A DNA stretch of 64,000 nucleotides from JAWKOK01 sp963765875 (GTDB lineage: Bacteria > Chloroflexota > Anaerolineae > Caldilineales > Caldilineaceae). Below, in pieces: positions 35,859-45,997 of this stretch. The position numbers were made by a program, and so were the translations under genes. How positions within the stretch are numbered: the stretch's first letter is position 1; the number at the start of each line of letters is the position of its first letter. The notes under the pieces are model-generated. The model ran no database searches. It was not told the origin of the DNA and saw only the letters and a program-made list of their open reading frames with translations. Location: the NCBI GenBank assembly GCA_963765875.1, contig CAVXYK010000021.1:124001-188000 (forward strand), given 5' to 3'.

Positions 35859-36116
35859 GGCTCTACTGCAACAAAACGGAAATTTGTCACAGATAACCAC
35901 AGATTAGGAGCTGATTTTCACAGATGTTTACCAGGTGTCCAGAGTAATCCTGGTACCATCTGTGTTTTAGGCCGTTCAAAGAAATCAAATCCCTATTTGA
36001 CGGCCTGCAAGCCGCTGCGCAAGCATCATCAAACAGGGATTCAATTTCTTGCAGCGGCCTTATCCTTTTTCTATCTGTGTAAATCTGTGGCGAAAAAGGC
36101 TTTTTGCGGTGGAGTC
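35859..36116. mobile_element. GACTC-family MITE with 7-bp target duplication, itself containing insertions
   Basis: Ends GGCTCTACTGCAACAAAA and TTTTTGCGGTGGAGTC match the brnT MITE. ATGGTTT flanks both sides (35852-35858 and 36117-36123). Inside are GCCACAGAT-type arms (about 35880-35965 and 36065-36095), and between these another palindromic unit at 35968-36060. Confidence 0.75.
35968..36060. repeat. Innermost palindromic element of the nest
   Basis: Imperfect inverted arms: AGGCCGTTCAAAGAAATC with AATCCCTATTTGA on the left, TCAAACAGGGATT with CAATTTCTTGCAGCGGCCT on the right. Confidence 0.6.
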
Positions 36117-36213
36117 ATGGTTTCTCTCTGACAGCCTACTAGGCAGATGATGAATGAAAGGAAAGGCCATGCACCGGGAGATACAGGCAGATTTTATCAG
36201 AAGGAGAAGAAAT

Positions 36214-37025
36214 ATGGAACAGACGCGAGTGATCATGTTGATGATGGCATTTGTAATGGCCGTGTTGAGCTTTGCGGCCACCTCGAAGTCCGCTGCCGCC
36301 AAATCAAGAACCGGCTGTCGAACCGACTTGGACAACTTGGGCATTTGATCTGACGCCGCTCAACGATGAATATGACGCCCAATGGACCATCAGAATCGGT
36401 GGTGAGGACAAGTCGGGGAATTCGGTGACACTACATCAGGAGACAATGCGCGCTCGATTGCTTTGCGGTCGGTGACGTGAAAATCGACGGACCGACGATC
36501 CATTTTGACGGCGGTCATCTGGAATGCAGATTCCCTGATCTGATCGCGACCGCCAATGAGATCATTGTTGAAGAGTGGGGCAAGCAGTACGTTCTGAATA
36601 TCGGCAGCGACTGTGGTTGTATGCCCATTCGAGAGGCCTTTGCCCAGGCCGTCGCCTTGCCGGCAGGCCCGGATGACAATCCGGTTTTTGACCACCCGAG
36701 CATCCGCTTCGACCTGAACGTTGACAAGGCGGGCGTGTCCAATAAGTTCTTCTTCTCCGCCAATGAGTCTTCCGGCCGGCCGATGCCGGCATCAAACCTG
36801 GAAACATACCGCAGTACCTATGGCTGCGATGCCAATTTGGGCAGTTGTCGCTACAAGCACTATCGTGGTAACCGACTCACTGCTGAGGACAAGGAACAAT
36901 ACAGGGTGACGTCATTCTACACTGGGTCTGTGGTCGTCCAGATCGGCGGCAGCATCCAGGGCAGTGATGCATTCTACGGCAGCTTGGCCTCGCTGAGCGT
37001 CGATCCCGGTTGTCGAGCCCACTAA
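36214..37025 (+). pseudogene. Secreted protein of unknown function, two frameshifts
   Basis: ATG 36214 has AAGGAG upstream and opens a clear signal peptide ('VIMLMMAFVMAVLSFAATS', then SAAA). The frame then ends at 36348, but the mature part continues in a second frame ('EPTWTTWAFDLTPLNDEYDA') and, after about 36440, in a third ('CALDCFAVGDVKIDGPTIHF') that runs cleanly to 37025. Joined, the product would be about 270 aa, exported, with several cysteines. I do not recognise a family. Two breaks, near 36296-36345 and 36425-36460, make it a pseudogene as written unless they are sequencing errors. Confidence 0.6.
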
Positions 37026-37406
37026 CACTGGTCCAAGCGAATAGTCATTCCAAAGTGCCAGGCACTGGCCACCAGCCGACTGCTTAACTTTCTATCAACT
37101 GGCCAGTGCCTGGCACTGTCGCGGGGATACTTGGTTTCCAGAAATGACTTAGTACATCGGAAAACGAACATCATCTACTTGAACCCGCCATGAGCCAACA
37201 CCGGTCCATTTCAGTGAAGACGCGTACTCGTTGCAACCATCGACGGGTAGAGCAGCATCCCAGGCGCAAGACATCGATCTCGGCACGACTGAGTCGGCTG
37301 CTGCTTGGCCGGCTTCGACCAGATCGGCGGGCGGAGAGCATGCCTCTTGGCCCTGTTCTGCGCTTTGCGAGTGGTGACGGCTCCGGTCAGGACCCTCTGT
37401 TCGAAC
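37026..37406. other. Intergenic region with one palindrome
   Basis: Apart from the hairpin element at 37054-37117 I see no gene here; the open frame at 37190-37468 lacks any family feature and overlaps addA. Confidence 0.45.
37054..37117. repeat. Hairpin element with perfect 18-bp arms
   Basis: AGTGCCAGGCACTGGCCA (37054-37071) and its exact inverse (37100-37117) around a 28-nt centre. No T-tract follows, so it is more likely REP-like than a terminator. Confidence 0.8.
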
Positions 37407-40400
37407 TCACGTCAACACCGGTTGAATCCCCAAGTCGGCCAACGATCTGGCCAACTCGTCATCAGTGAACCAGTGTAGGGCTGCATGAGCCGACAACAGA
37501 CAGACGCCCGTCCGCGGCCGGATGCCCAAAATCTGTCGGGCTGCCAGATGGTAGACGGAAAGCTGAGGGAGGAACTCCAGGCCCTTGATCTCAATATCCT
37601 CGCCGGCGACCCATTCACTCTTCCAATCGATCAGATACCAGCCGCCCCGGTCTTGAAAAAATAGATCGATTGTACCGTGCAAGATGCCCTGGTTGGTCGT
37701 TAGTGTAAAGGGGACCTCGCGCAGACATCGATCTGCGTCCTGGATCTGTCTGTAGAGCGGCGTCGCCTTTAGGTTGCCAATCAGGCGAGCGGCTTTTCGG
37801 GCTGCGTCCTCGGCGCTGCTGACGTTGCCTACGCCCAGGCTGCGAGCGATGCCGAACAGTCCTCTGTGCATGTCACTGGAGGGAAGACTGAGCAGCGTCC
37901 AGTCGTCCAGCGCCCGATGGACGATGTTACCGAGCAGATAGCGTGGAACCGGGTGCAACCTCTGTTCGGCCTGCATGGGGCGTACCGCCGGGCGCAGGGC
38001 CGGCAACGCCTCATCCTCTGAAGAGGCTCGTCGATTATCATGCAGGAAACGGGTTACGGTGACGGCATCTTCATGCGGCCGGCCATCAAGTGGGCGACTG
38101 AGGGCGGGCATCCGGGTCAATCCCGCGTGGCCCGGCCTCTCCGTGGTGGTGGATTGTGGAGCGTCGGGCTGCTCCGTCGGTCGGCAGACGCGAATGCGAA
38201 AGCGCGCTCCACTATCCTCCGATGGTCCGCGATGCAGAAGTGTCTCCTCGTCGCCGTCCGGCTCAACAGACCATGCCGCAAGGATCTGCGCCAGCCAGCC
38301 CTTTTGCTTGCCTGAACTCAGCTTCCCTGAGAGAATCAAGCGATCCGCTGCACGCGTGCAGGCCACATAGAGCAGGCGTCTGTTCTCCGCTTCCTCCATC
38401 TGCTCGACCTGCCATTTGCCCCAGCCGTAGCTCGGTGGGCTCTGCCAGTCGCCGTTTTCATCACGCACTTTGCAGACAAGGCCAATCTCAGGATCATGCA
38501 GAATGTAGTCGTTGCTGCCCACGGGCGAGCGTCCAAGATCGGCGACAGCTACCACTGAAAACTCCAGCCCCTTGCTGGCGTGGATGGACATGAGTTGGAC
38601 GGCTCCGCTCTCCGGCTCGCGCCCCAGCGCCTCGCCTTCGCGCGCCTCGGCTGCACGCAGATCGGTCATGCGGCGTAGGAAGTCTGAGAGGTTGGATCCG
38701 CCCTTCTCTCTGGCCAGGCCCAGAAACTTGTGTACATTACTGAGCTGACGCCCACCGCCGTCGCCGGCCTGATCTCGCAGCACAAGGGTGGTCTCGTAGG
38801 CTGTGCGATCCAATGCCAGCCGTAGCAGCAGCCAAACATCGATTCGTCCGGCCTCCGCCCACAGGTCACTTAACACCGCGTGGGCATGGTCGAGTTCGGA
38901 TGCCTGGTCCGTGGCGGGCGTCTCGGTCAGGGCAAGTCTCAGCGGACGAGGTCCAGTTGGTCGGCTGCCGTCTGTGTCTCGCCATCGCAGTCGGTAGAGC
39001 GTCTCATCGCTGAGGCCAAAGAGCGCCGAGCGCAGCACAACCGCCAGGTTGAAGTCGTCCCCTGGATTGTGGAGCACGGCTAGAAGTGCCATCAGGTTCC
39101 GCACCTCAGGTCGGTCATAGTACCCCCGCCCGCTCACGGTCAGGTAGGGCAGAGACTTCTGCTTGAAGACCTCTTCGTAGAGCGGCAGGCTTGTCGTCGA
39201 GCGGAAGAGGATGGCTGCATCTTCGAAGCGGAAGGGGCGATACGAGTTCTCTTCTTTGTCCCAGATTGGAAACCCTTCTTCGTGTAGGGCAAGTAGGCGG
39301 TCCGCCAGTAGCTGGGCTTCCCAAAGACGGCCGTCGTCGGCGGCAATGTTCTTTCCATCTACGTCTTTGCCCGGCAATAGCCACAGTTCGATCGGCGGTG
39401 GGCTCTCTGTTGCCGTGGCACGGACGGCGCTGAGCGCGCCTGGTCGCGCCTCATAGGGTTGATAGCGTTCGCCGTCTAGCGGCTGGAGAAGATGGTCGAA
39501 GAGAACGTTGACGCCGTCGACCAACTCTCGATGTGTACGAAAGGATTGGTTCAGCAGTTGTGGCGCGTGACCCGTTACCTGCTCGACGACCTGAGCCGTC
39601 TGGTTGAAGATGCTGACCTGGGCCTGACGAAAGCGGTAGATGCTCTGTTTGGCGTCGCCGACGACGAAGAGGCGACCTGGGATTTCCGGTGAAGCCAACC
39701 GGTAGACGATCTCCTGCTGGATCAGATTGGTGTCTTGAAACTCATCGACCATGACGTGGTTGATACTGTCGAGATAGGCATGCAACCGGTCGCTCACGGG
39801 CGTCTGCCGCAGCAATCTAACCGTTTGCCGTTCCAAATCGTCAAAATCCAGGCCGGCACGTTCCTCCTTGAGCCGGTCATAGATCCGGGTAACGGTCTCC
39901 CATAGCGCTCGCCAGGCCAGCAGATTGTCCGCCGCGTCTTCATCCAGCGGGCCAATCGGCGTTGTGATGCCGCTCTTCTCCCATGCTTGGCTCGGCGCTT
40001 GCAGGGCCTTGAGCATTGCCGAAAGGCGCTTCTTTTCCTCGGCGCCGCCCCAGTTCGCAGCCTTGCCGCCGGACCGATTGATCCGGGCGAAGCAGCCGAT
40101 GGCCGACCGGATGTCGCCCTGCTCGATCAGCGCACAGCCGTCCTGGGCCAGCTTGACCGTAGCGGCCAGCTTGTCCGAAGGGTCAACGATGTCGATTGTG
40201 GGCAGGCCGTCCAGGGCATCGGCCAGATCCGGGTCTGTGTTCACAGCCTGCCGCCAAACCTGAAACAGCATCTCTGCCAGGGACGTCTCCCACAATTCCA
40301 GAAGGGCCTCTTTGGCCTCCAGGTCGTCGAAGAGCCGCTGGATCGTGCCCCGCTTGCCCAGTAGATCCGTCATCGTCGTCTTGACATCCAGGACTGAGAG

Positions 40401-40877
40401 ACCGGCGAAGAGAGGCAGGGCCGGGTGCTCTGCGCCGCTGGCGAGGACGTCCATGGTCTGACGCACTGCCTCCTCGACCAGCAGCTTGGATTCATCCTCT
40501 TCCAGCACTTCGAATCGGGGATCCAGTCCTGCGGCAATGGCGTTGGCGCGCAGAATGCGGGCGCAGAGGCTGTGGATCGTGCTCACCTGGATCTGGTCAA
40601 GACGGCGACGATGGGCCTGCCAGGGGCTGGTGGCATCGCTCTCTTTGGCCCGCTCTTCGACAGCCGCTCGGATGCGGTTTCGCATTTCCCTGGCCGCCTT
40701 CTCCGTAAAGGTGATGGCGATGATGCTGTCGATGGGCCACTCTGGATGTTGGTCAAGTTGGTACAGATAGCGGCTCACCAGCACCCAGGTCTTGCCGGTG
40801 CCCGCGCCCGCGTCGACAACCAGGGCACGGTCCAGAGTTTCGATGGCGGAGGTCTGTTGTGGCGTTGCGTTTGGCAT
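37407..40877 (-). CDS. addA: ATP-dependent helicase/nuclease subunit A (AddA)
   Basis: A 1156-aa UvrD-type helicase fused to a RecB-family nuclease. Walker A is 'VVDAGAGTGKTWVLVSRY' at about residues 20-37; other helicase motifs include 'AITFTEKAAREMRNRI', 'VMVDEFQDTN', 'VGDAKQSIYRFRQAQ', 'SIHASKGLEFSVVAVADLG' and 'RLLYVACTRA'. The C-terminal PD-(D/E)xK nuclease shows 'GTIDLFFQD' and 'YLIDWKSEW'. With AddB it processes double-strand breaks for RecA-dependent repair and degrades foreign DNA. It lies downstream of addB on the same strand, but 316 bp apart because repeats lie between. ATG 40877 was preferred over an upstream frame running through G/C-rich simple repeats. Confidence 0.93.
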   Translation of the reverse strand: MPNATPQQTSAIETLDRALVVDAGAGTGKTWVLVSRYLYQLDQHPEWPIDSIIAITFTEKAAREMRNRIRAAVEERAKESDATSPWQAHRRRLDQIQVSTIHSLCARILRANAIAAGLDPRFEVLEEDESKLLVEEAVRQTMDVLASGAEHPALPLFAGLSVLDVKTTMTDLLGKRGTIQRLFDDLEAKEALLELWETSLAEMLFQVWRQAVNTDPDLADALDGLPTIDIVDPSDKLAATVKLAQDGCALIEQGDIRSAIGCFARINRSGGKAANWGGAEEKKRLSAMLKALQAPSQAWEKSGITTPIGPLDEDAADNLLAWRALWETVTRIYDRLKEERAGLDFDDLERQTVRLLRQTPVSDRLHAYLDSINHVMVDEFQDTNLIQQEIVYRLASPEIPGRLFVVGDAKQSIYRFRQAQVSIFNQTAQVVEQVTGHAPQLLNQSFRTHRELVDGVNVLFDHLLQPLDGERYQPYEARPGALSAVRATATESPPPIELWLLPGKDVDGKNIAADDGRLWEAQLLADRLLALHEEGFPIWDKEENSYRPFRFEDAAILFRSTTSLPLYEEVFKQKSLPYLTVSGRGYYDRPEVRNLMALLAVLHNPGDDFNLAVVLRSALFGLSDETLYRLRWRDTDGSRPTGPRPLRLALTETPATDQASELDHAHAVLSDLWAEAGRIDVWLLLRLALDRTAYETTLVLRDQAGDGGGRQLSNVHKFLGLAREKGGSNLSDFLRRMTDLRAAEAREGEALGREPESGAVQLMSIHASKGLEFSVVAVADLGRSPVGSNDYILHDPEIGLVCKVRDENGDWQSPPSYGWGKWQVEQMEEAENRRLLYVACTRAADRLILSGKLSSGKQKGWLAQILAAWSVEPDGDEETLLHRGPSEDSGARFRIRVCRPTEQPDAPQSTTTERPGHAGLTRMPALSRPLDGRPHEDAVTVTRFLHDNRRASSEDEALPALRPAVRPMQAEQRLHPVPRYLLGNIVHRALDDWTLLSLPSSDMHRGLFGIARSLGVGNVSSAEDAARKAARLIGNLKATPLYRQIQDADRCLREVPFTLTTNQGILHGTIDLFFQDRGGWYLIDWKSEWVAGEDIEIKGLEFLPQLSVYHLAARQILGIRPRTGVCLLSAHAALHWFTDDELARSLADLGIQPVLT

Positions 40878-40921
40878 GGGTTGGGTTTGCTCAATTAGGT
40901 GGTGGGAGTGGTGGGGCCGTA

Positions 40922-40958
40922 GGGAAGTAGGGAAGTGGGGAAGTGGGGGAGTAGGGGG
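40922..40958 (+). repeat. G-run tract, potential G-quadruplex
   Basis: Five runs of 3-5 G separated by 4-5-nt loops (GGGAAGTAGGGAAGTGGGG, continuing with two GGGGG runs) in the 5' flank of addA; the addA transcript would carry the C-rich strand. Confidence 0.6.
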
Positions 40959-41040
40959 TTGAGTGTGCGGCCGATTGCCGTTGCTTCCCAACTGCCCCAT
41001 TCCCCAGGGACATCGCGTCTAAATTCCATAGGGAGATCTT

Positions 41041-41137
41041 GTTTCGGCAGGGTTGAAACCCGCCGCTAACATCGAAAAGCCGCCTCAGCGGCTAAACTCG
41101 CAGCGCCTGAGGGCGCTTTTCGCTGTTAGAAGCCGGA
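41041..41137. repeat. Palindromic repeat of the AACATCGAAAAGCCGC family, copy 2
   Basis: Begins GTTTCGGCAGGGTTGAAACC and includes 'AACATCGAAAAGCCGCC', 'CAGCGGCTAAACTCGC' and 'CGCCTGAGGGCGCTTTTCG'. It sits between addB and addA, separating an operon that is usually tightly packed. Confidence 0.75.
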
Positions 41138-41193
41138 TTCCATCCGATGCGAGCAATTTAGACGCGATGGCCATTCCCTACTCCCCTACGCCC

Positions 41194-44100
41194 TCAATCG
41201 TCCAACAGCTTTCGTCCCTTATACAAACTCTGTCGACTCACGCGGCAAATATCGGCCAGGTCGCACCACGTTGAACATGCGCCGTTCCCGCCGATCTTGC
41301 CGGGTGCGTTGGGGAAGCGACCGCTACGAACGTTTTCTGCAGTTTGGTTGAGGACATGGATCACAGCGTCGAGCAGGTCCCTGTCTTCCGCCTTTGTGCC
41401 CACGATCTTGCCGCTGGTCTTGCGCGTGGGGAGGTGGAGATAGGCGCTTTGCTCAACTGTAACATTGTCCAGCAGTTGCTCCGCTGCCAGGGCATAGACG
41501 GCAGTCTGCACCGAACGGCCTGCGAGAATGTCCGGCCTGGAATGGGCGCTGCTGCCGCTCTTGTAGTCGATGATGCGAACGCCGCCTGCGCTGTCGCGAT
41601 CGATGCGATCGATCATGCCTCGGATGCGGATGCTGCGCCCGCCCGCGTCTATGAGGAGAGCGGCCGGACGGTCGCCATCGATGCCGAAACCAAACTCCTG
41701 GAGGAAAGGTTGGAAGCGGGGCTTCTGTCCATTGTCGGCGCACTCTGCCGCGCAGTAACGCTTCGAGGAGCCGTCGCATTTCAGCCTGCTCCTGCTGCCA
41801 GAGCGGCCCGGGCCGGAAGCCGTAGCGCTGAGGCGCTTGATCAAATGCATCGGCACAGCAGCGGTCCAGCATCGTTAGCACCTGGTCTGCGCTCGAAGGT
41901 GCAGGGCAAATGGCCTCGACCGTCAGTTGAAGGTAGAGCGCCTCGAGAATGGCGTGAAGCAGGCTGCCTCGCTGGAGAACATCGAGCCCCTCCTCAGGGT
42001 CTGGCCGCGGCTCGAGCTTGAGGATCTGCTCAACGAAGAAGCCGAACGGGCAGGTGTTGTAGCGATTCAGTCGCGACGCGCTCCACACATGATCAGGACC
42101 ATGTCGTTGCGTCAGTTCGCGCTTGAGATCGTCGGCTTCGATTACCCCTTCGTAGATGCTCGGCGGGTTCCAACTCGCCCGCAGGCTGAGCAGGGAGGAT
42201 CTCTGGTGAGCCTGCAGCCAGTCCGGCTCCAACTCATCCGGCACATGAGCCGCGCCGACCATGGCCAGGGCAGTGCTCAGCTCTTGCATGCTGGCCGCCT
42301 CAGTCGGCTCCAAAGGCGCGGCCACATGCACAGGCTTAGGCGTCAGGTCGGTGAAGGCATCAGTCACAGCCTGCCAGTAGGGCGAAGGCGGCCAGGGCGT
42401 GCCCTTGTCGTCCAGCCAGGGACGCAGCAAGACGAGCTCAGCCCGATGTGGATGCTGCGACCGAATCTCTATCTTCCTGCTCTCACTACGAGAACCGTCA
42501 ACATTCTTGTCTCGCTTCCCTGGCTTGAGGCCCACGTTGCTGACAATCTGCCACCAGAGCGAGGCGTCGACGCCCGGTTCGATGCGACGCAGGCGAAGAC
42601 TCAACGCGTCTCGTTCCAGGGGTGCGTAGAGCACATCAACAGCGGGCGGCGTGGGAAACTCGCCTTCGCTGAGACCCAAAATCAAGAGATGTGTCGGGGT
42701 CAGCCCACGTCCGCTCTCCAATGTATCGAAATGGACCTGGGCGACATCTTGCTGTGGATAGACCGGTACCGCAGGCAGGATGTTCATCAGATCCGTCCAG
42801 AACGTCGTCCACTCTACAGAAGGGCCTGCGTGCGGGATCAGCTCGGCTGCGCTGACAATCCGATGGAGGCTACGCAAAAGCAGCACAAGCGCCGCGTGAT
42901 CCCGCGCTGTGTGATCCCGCGCTTTGTTATCGCGCTCAGTATGAGCCCCTTGGGTACATTGTTCCACCATGTGCAGGGATGGAGGTGTTTCGGTCAGCTC
43001 ACCGCTATCCGCCTCATCACCCGCTTCACTGCCTAGATCGATTTCCGGTATCAGCCCCAGTATGGCCGACTGAATCCAGAGCACGTAGTTGGAGTGGCTT
43101 GTCTGTTCCGGCGGCGTCAGGTGAGTAAAGAGGCCGAGCAACCCCTGTCGAATGAGGTCGACTTCTTCGGCCGGCAAGGTAGCGATCAAGGGGCGATTTC
43201 TGCGCTCCTCATCGATGTCGTCGAGCGCCGTCGACTGGACCGGTGGGCGCAGGGCATGTTGCCATTGTTCCGCGCCGGCCACAACCGGTCGCTCGCGGGT
43301 CAGACGATCCAGGAGGTCGATCTGGTCGTCGTCCAGCCAGCCGGTGATGTCAAAATAGGGTGAGCGCAACAGATCGAAGGTGCGGCGCCACGGGAAATCG
43401 GGACTGAGGCTCAGCGCGTTGAGCAGGGCCGAGATGGCCGGGTTTGTCCCGAGCACGCCTTCCACGGCCACGGGCAGCCCGTACTCGCCGGCCACAGTCG
43501 CGACCAGGCGGCGGTAAATGCCGGGCTTGGGCGCCAGCAGCGAGATTTCGTGGGGCGAGACGCCGTCCAGGAGAAGTTGTTTGATGTGGCGCAGCGCAAT
43601 GCGCACCTCTTCCTCTCGCGACGGCGCCTCTATCAGTCGGATTTCGTCGCTCTCGCCTACCGGCGACGCCGGTTGCTCTTGTTCAAAGAGGCGACGGCGG
43701 AGGGTGGTCAGGCTGGAGGGGCGGGCATTGTCGCCCAGTGTGACGACCGTAGGCTTGAGCGTCTCGATGAGTCGTCGTCGGGTGTCGTCCAGGCGAGTGA
43801 GGGCCAGGCTGTCCGGCGGACGATTGGCATCCCACAAAAGGTAGAGGGTCGTCTGTTCAAACCCGCTGGTTAGGCGGTCAAGAAGATCCATTTGAACCGG
43901 ATTGAAGTGGTCGAAACCATAGACGAAGAGCGTGCCGGATTGGGCAAAGCAATTTGGGTGGCTGGTCAGCGCTTCGGCTGCCATCCAGAGCAGCCCATCG
44001 GCATCCGAGAGTCCCGCACCGATCAAGAAGTCCTGATAGCGCTCGTAGAGCGTGGCGAGTTGGCGATCGCGCACGTTGCCACTCTGCTGGGCATCTGCCG

Positions 44101-44509
44101 TTACTGACTCCGGGTGGATGCCTTGGCTCTTCATTTCTCGCAGCCACCCCAGGATCACATCTGTGAAACCGGGCTTGTTCCAGACCGGGCCAAAGGTCGG
44201 CAGTTCATCGGCTTCAGCCATCTGACCAAGCAGGTAGTGCACCAATCGGCGCGCGGCAGTGTCCCCGATCTCGTGGATGCGATCCTCGTGTGCAGCATTG
44301 AGCACGGCTCGCGCCAGGCCATAGAATTGGAGAAAGTGGACGTTGACGGCGTCGCCCAACTCGCTGCGTAGGCGCGTCGTCACCCGTGCGCTGGGCAGCA
44401 ATAGATGAACCGGCGCCAGTGGATCTGCCTGCTTGAGCGCGTTCAGCTGGGCATAGACGTCTGCCAGGGCCGCGTCGTTGCTGGGTGCGAGACTGAGGGT
44501 CAGGGTCAT
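41194..44509 (-). CDS. addB: ATP-dependent nuclease subunit B (AddB), one frameshift
   Basis: AddB partners AddA: its helicase-like part lacks motor function and recognises Chi, and its C-terminal RecB-type nuclease cuts one strand. Joined length is about 1100 residues. The nuclease core is in the second frame: 'IRIRGMIDRIDRDSAGG' and 'VRIIDYKSGS'. The four Fe-S cysteines expected of AddB are present: one in 'YNTCPFGFFVEQILKL' and three in 'CSTWCDLADICR' at the C-terminus. The frame changes near 41746-41752, where one extra base in a CGCGGC context separates 'RRLLEALLR' from 'AECADNGQKPRFQPF'. ATG 44509 was chosen; the frame continues to 44659 without family features. Confidence 0.87.
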
Positions 44510-44715
44510 GATGCGTTTACCAGATGATTTGATTGACCATCCCAAAGTTTTCGGAGCGGCCACAAAAAGTATAGCTTGGCTGTGCAGGCCGAACAAACGC
44601 AATTGAGGCGTCTTGAGACAAATTCCCTGATTCCTGAGACTTTTTCTTCGTCCCCACATGCTACCTTGTGAATGTACACGTTTTCAGTCGTTCGTTTCGA
44701 TTCAGGAGGAGCAAT

Positions 44716-45093
44716 ATGAAGCATACGCAATTTCCCAGAAAAGTGATCTTGGCGTTGGCGGCAATCGCTGTGGCCCTTGTACTGCAAGTGCTGCCTATGG
44801 ACGCGGTCACGTCCGCTGCATATGCCAAGTGTTCGCTCAAAGGCGTCGCTGAGCCGGCGCTGGCGGGCGGCGGATATTGGGCCTATGTCTATGACGGCGA
44901 GAGCGGTCTGCCCGTAGCCATCATCGTTGATGACAAGGGCGATCCCCATCGCTTTCGCAGCCAGGTCGAAGCACAGCTTCTCGCCGATCAATTAGCCAGT
45001 TTTCTCTGCGCAAAGTGGTTTGGCGAGCCGCTAGATCCGGACATCGGAAATCCGCCTCCTTGGTATCCGTTGCCCATCCCACCTGGGGTGTAG
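44716..45093 (+). CDS. Small secreted protein of unknown function
   Basis: A 125-aa protein with a good signal peptide ('VILALAAIAVALVLQVL', cleavage near 'AAYAK') and AGGAGGA as ribosome-binding site. The mature part (~88 aa) has two cysteines ('KCSL' and 'FLCAKW'), a short 'ALAGGGYWAYVYDGESG' motif and a Pro-rich tail ('PPPWYPLPIPPGV'). I do not recognise a family. It is transcribed away from addB. Confidence 0.7.
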   Translation: MKHTQFPRKVILALAAIAVALVLQVLPMDAVTSAAYAKCSLKGVAEPALAGGGYWAYVYDGESGLPVAIIVDDKGDPHRFRSQVEAQLLADQLASFLCAKWFGEPLDPDIGNPPPWYPLPIPPGV

Positions 45094-45261
45094 ACGATTC
45101 AGATGGCCGCGACGATTCCGCGACGCTGCGCGGCTATGCTGTCGATGCCACTGGGATCGCGAAGACGCAAACGTTAGCAATGGACATCAATCGATCTGTA
45201 ACCATCCAAGGTACGACTGACCAAGGTACGACCGACCAAGAACCAATCGACGAGGACGAAG

Positions 45262-45861
45262 ATGATGGTGGCACTGTTTGGCATGATCTGCATGATGAGT
45301 ATGATGCCCGGTCCGGCAACGGCCGTGATCCTGGACACGACCGTTGCCCATGGGCGCAAGATGGGCTTCCTGACGGCCCTGGGCGGGTCAGCCGGCGTGG
45401 CTCTGTACTCGCTGCTTGCGGTGCTGATCGGCACGCTGCTGTCCGGCGAGGGTCTCTGGGTCAGCGTGCTCGAAGGCGTGGGCGCAGTCTATCTGGCGGC
45501 GCTGGGCGTTATGTCATTGATTGAAGCAGTGACGGCAAAAGGTGAGAGCAGACAAGCTCCCATGCCCTCCAGGGGGGCACGCGCATTTCTGACCGGTTTT
45601 CTCTCGACCTGTCTGAGCCCCAAAGCTGCACTCTTCTACCTGGTCATCCTCTCCCAGTTCGATTTTCAGATCGTCTCCGTTACCGTCGGCATTCTGCTAG
45701 CTGGTCTGGCCCATGTGGTTATTCGACTTTTTTGGTATGGCTCTTGGATACATCTGCTACATCCCCTGCGCGAAAGCTTGGATGGTGTTTGGCTGCAACG
45801 CAGCATGAAGCTGGTCACCGGCGCGTTGATGATGGTGTTGAGTTTGCATGTGTTGCTTTGA
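45262..45861 (+). CDS. LysE/RhtB-family exporter
   Basis: A 199-aa integral membrane protein with five to six hydrophobic helices. The LysE/RhtB signature 'MPGPATAVILDTTVAHGRK' follows the first helix, and 'RAFLTGFLSTCLSPKAALFY' is the conserved second-half motif. Members export amino acids such as lysine, threonine or homoserine. The frame opens after a stop at 45199, so ATG 45262 (or 45265) is the first available start; GAGG lies 7 bp upstream. The N-terminus is slightly shorter than in many relatives. Confidence 0.87.
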   Translation: MMVALFGMICMMSMMPGPATAVILDTTVAHGRKMGFLTALGGSAGVALYSLLAVLIGTLLSGEGLWVSVLEGVGAVYLAALGVMSLIEAVTAKGESRQAPMPSRGARAFLTGFLSTCLSPKAALFYLVILSQFDFQIVSVTVGILLAGLAHVVIRLFWYGSWIHLLHPLRESLDGVWLQRSMKLVTGALMMVLSLHVLL

Positions 45862-45997
45862 GCTTTGACCGCCGAACGGTGCGGGTCCTTTTTGGCTTTT
45901 CGACCTTTTCACCAAGATTTGATACACTACCCCACCGTCACCCGGGGATAGCCGGACGATTCACTTCGCACGATTCGATTCATACAAGGAGATGGAC

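Larger units (their letters stand above)
35754..36142. mobile_element. Diverged TA-type MITE carrying nested elements
   Basis: The outer ends GGCAGCTTGTCGGAGCGAC and TCTCTCTGACAGCCTACTAG match the ends of the MITEs at 52366-52512 and 54716-54857. About 120 bp of it is original sequence; the rest is the inserted element 35859-36116. Confidence 0.6.

Noticed and set aside
37054..37117. Palindrome considered as a CRISPR-like or terminator unit
   Set aside because: Only one copy, no spacers and no T-tract.
45015..45524. 169-codon plus-strand frame between the small secreted protein and LysE
   Set aside because: It overlaps both genes out of frame, lacks family features and has no ribosome-binding site.
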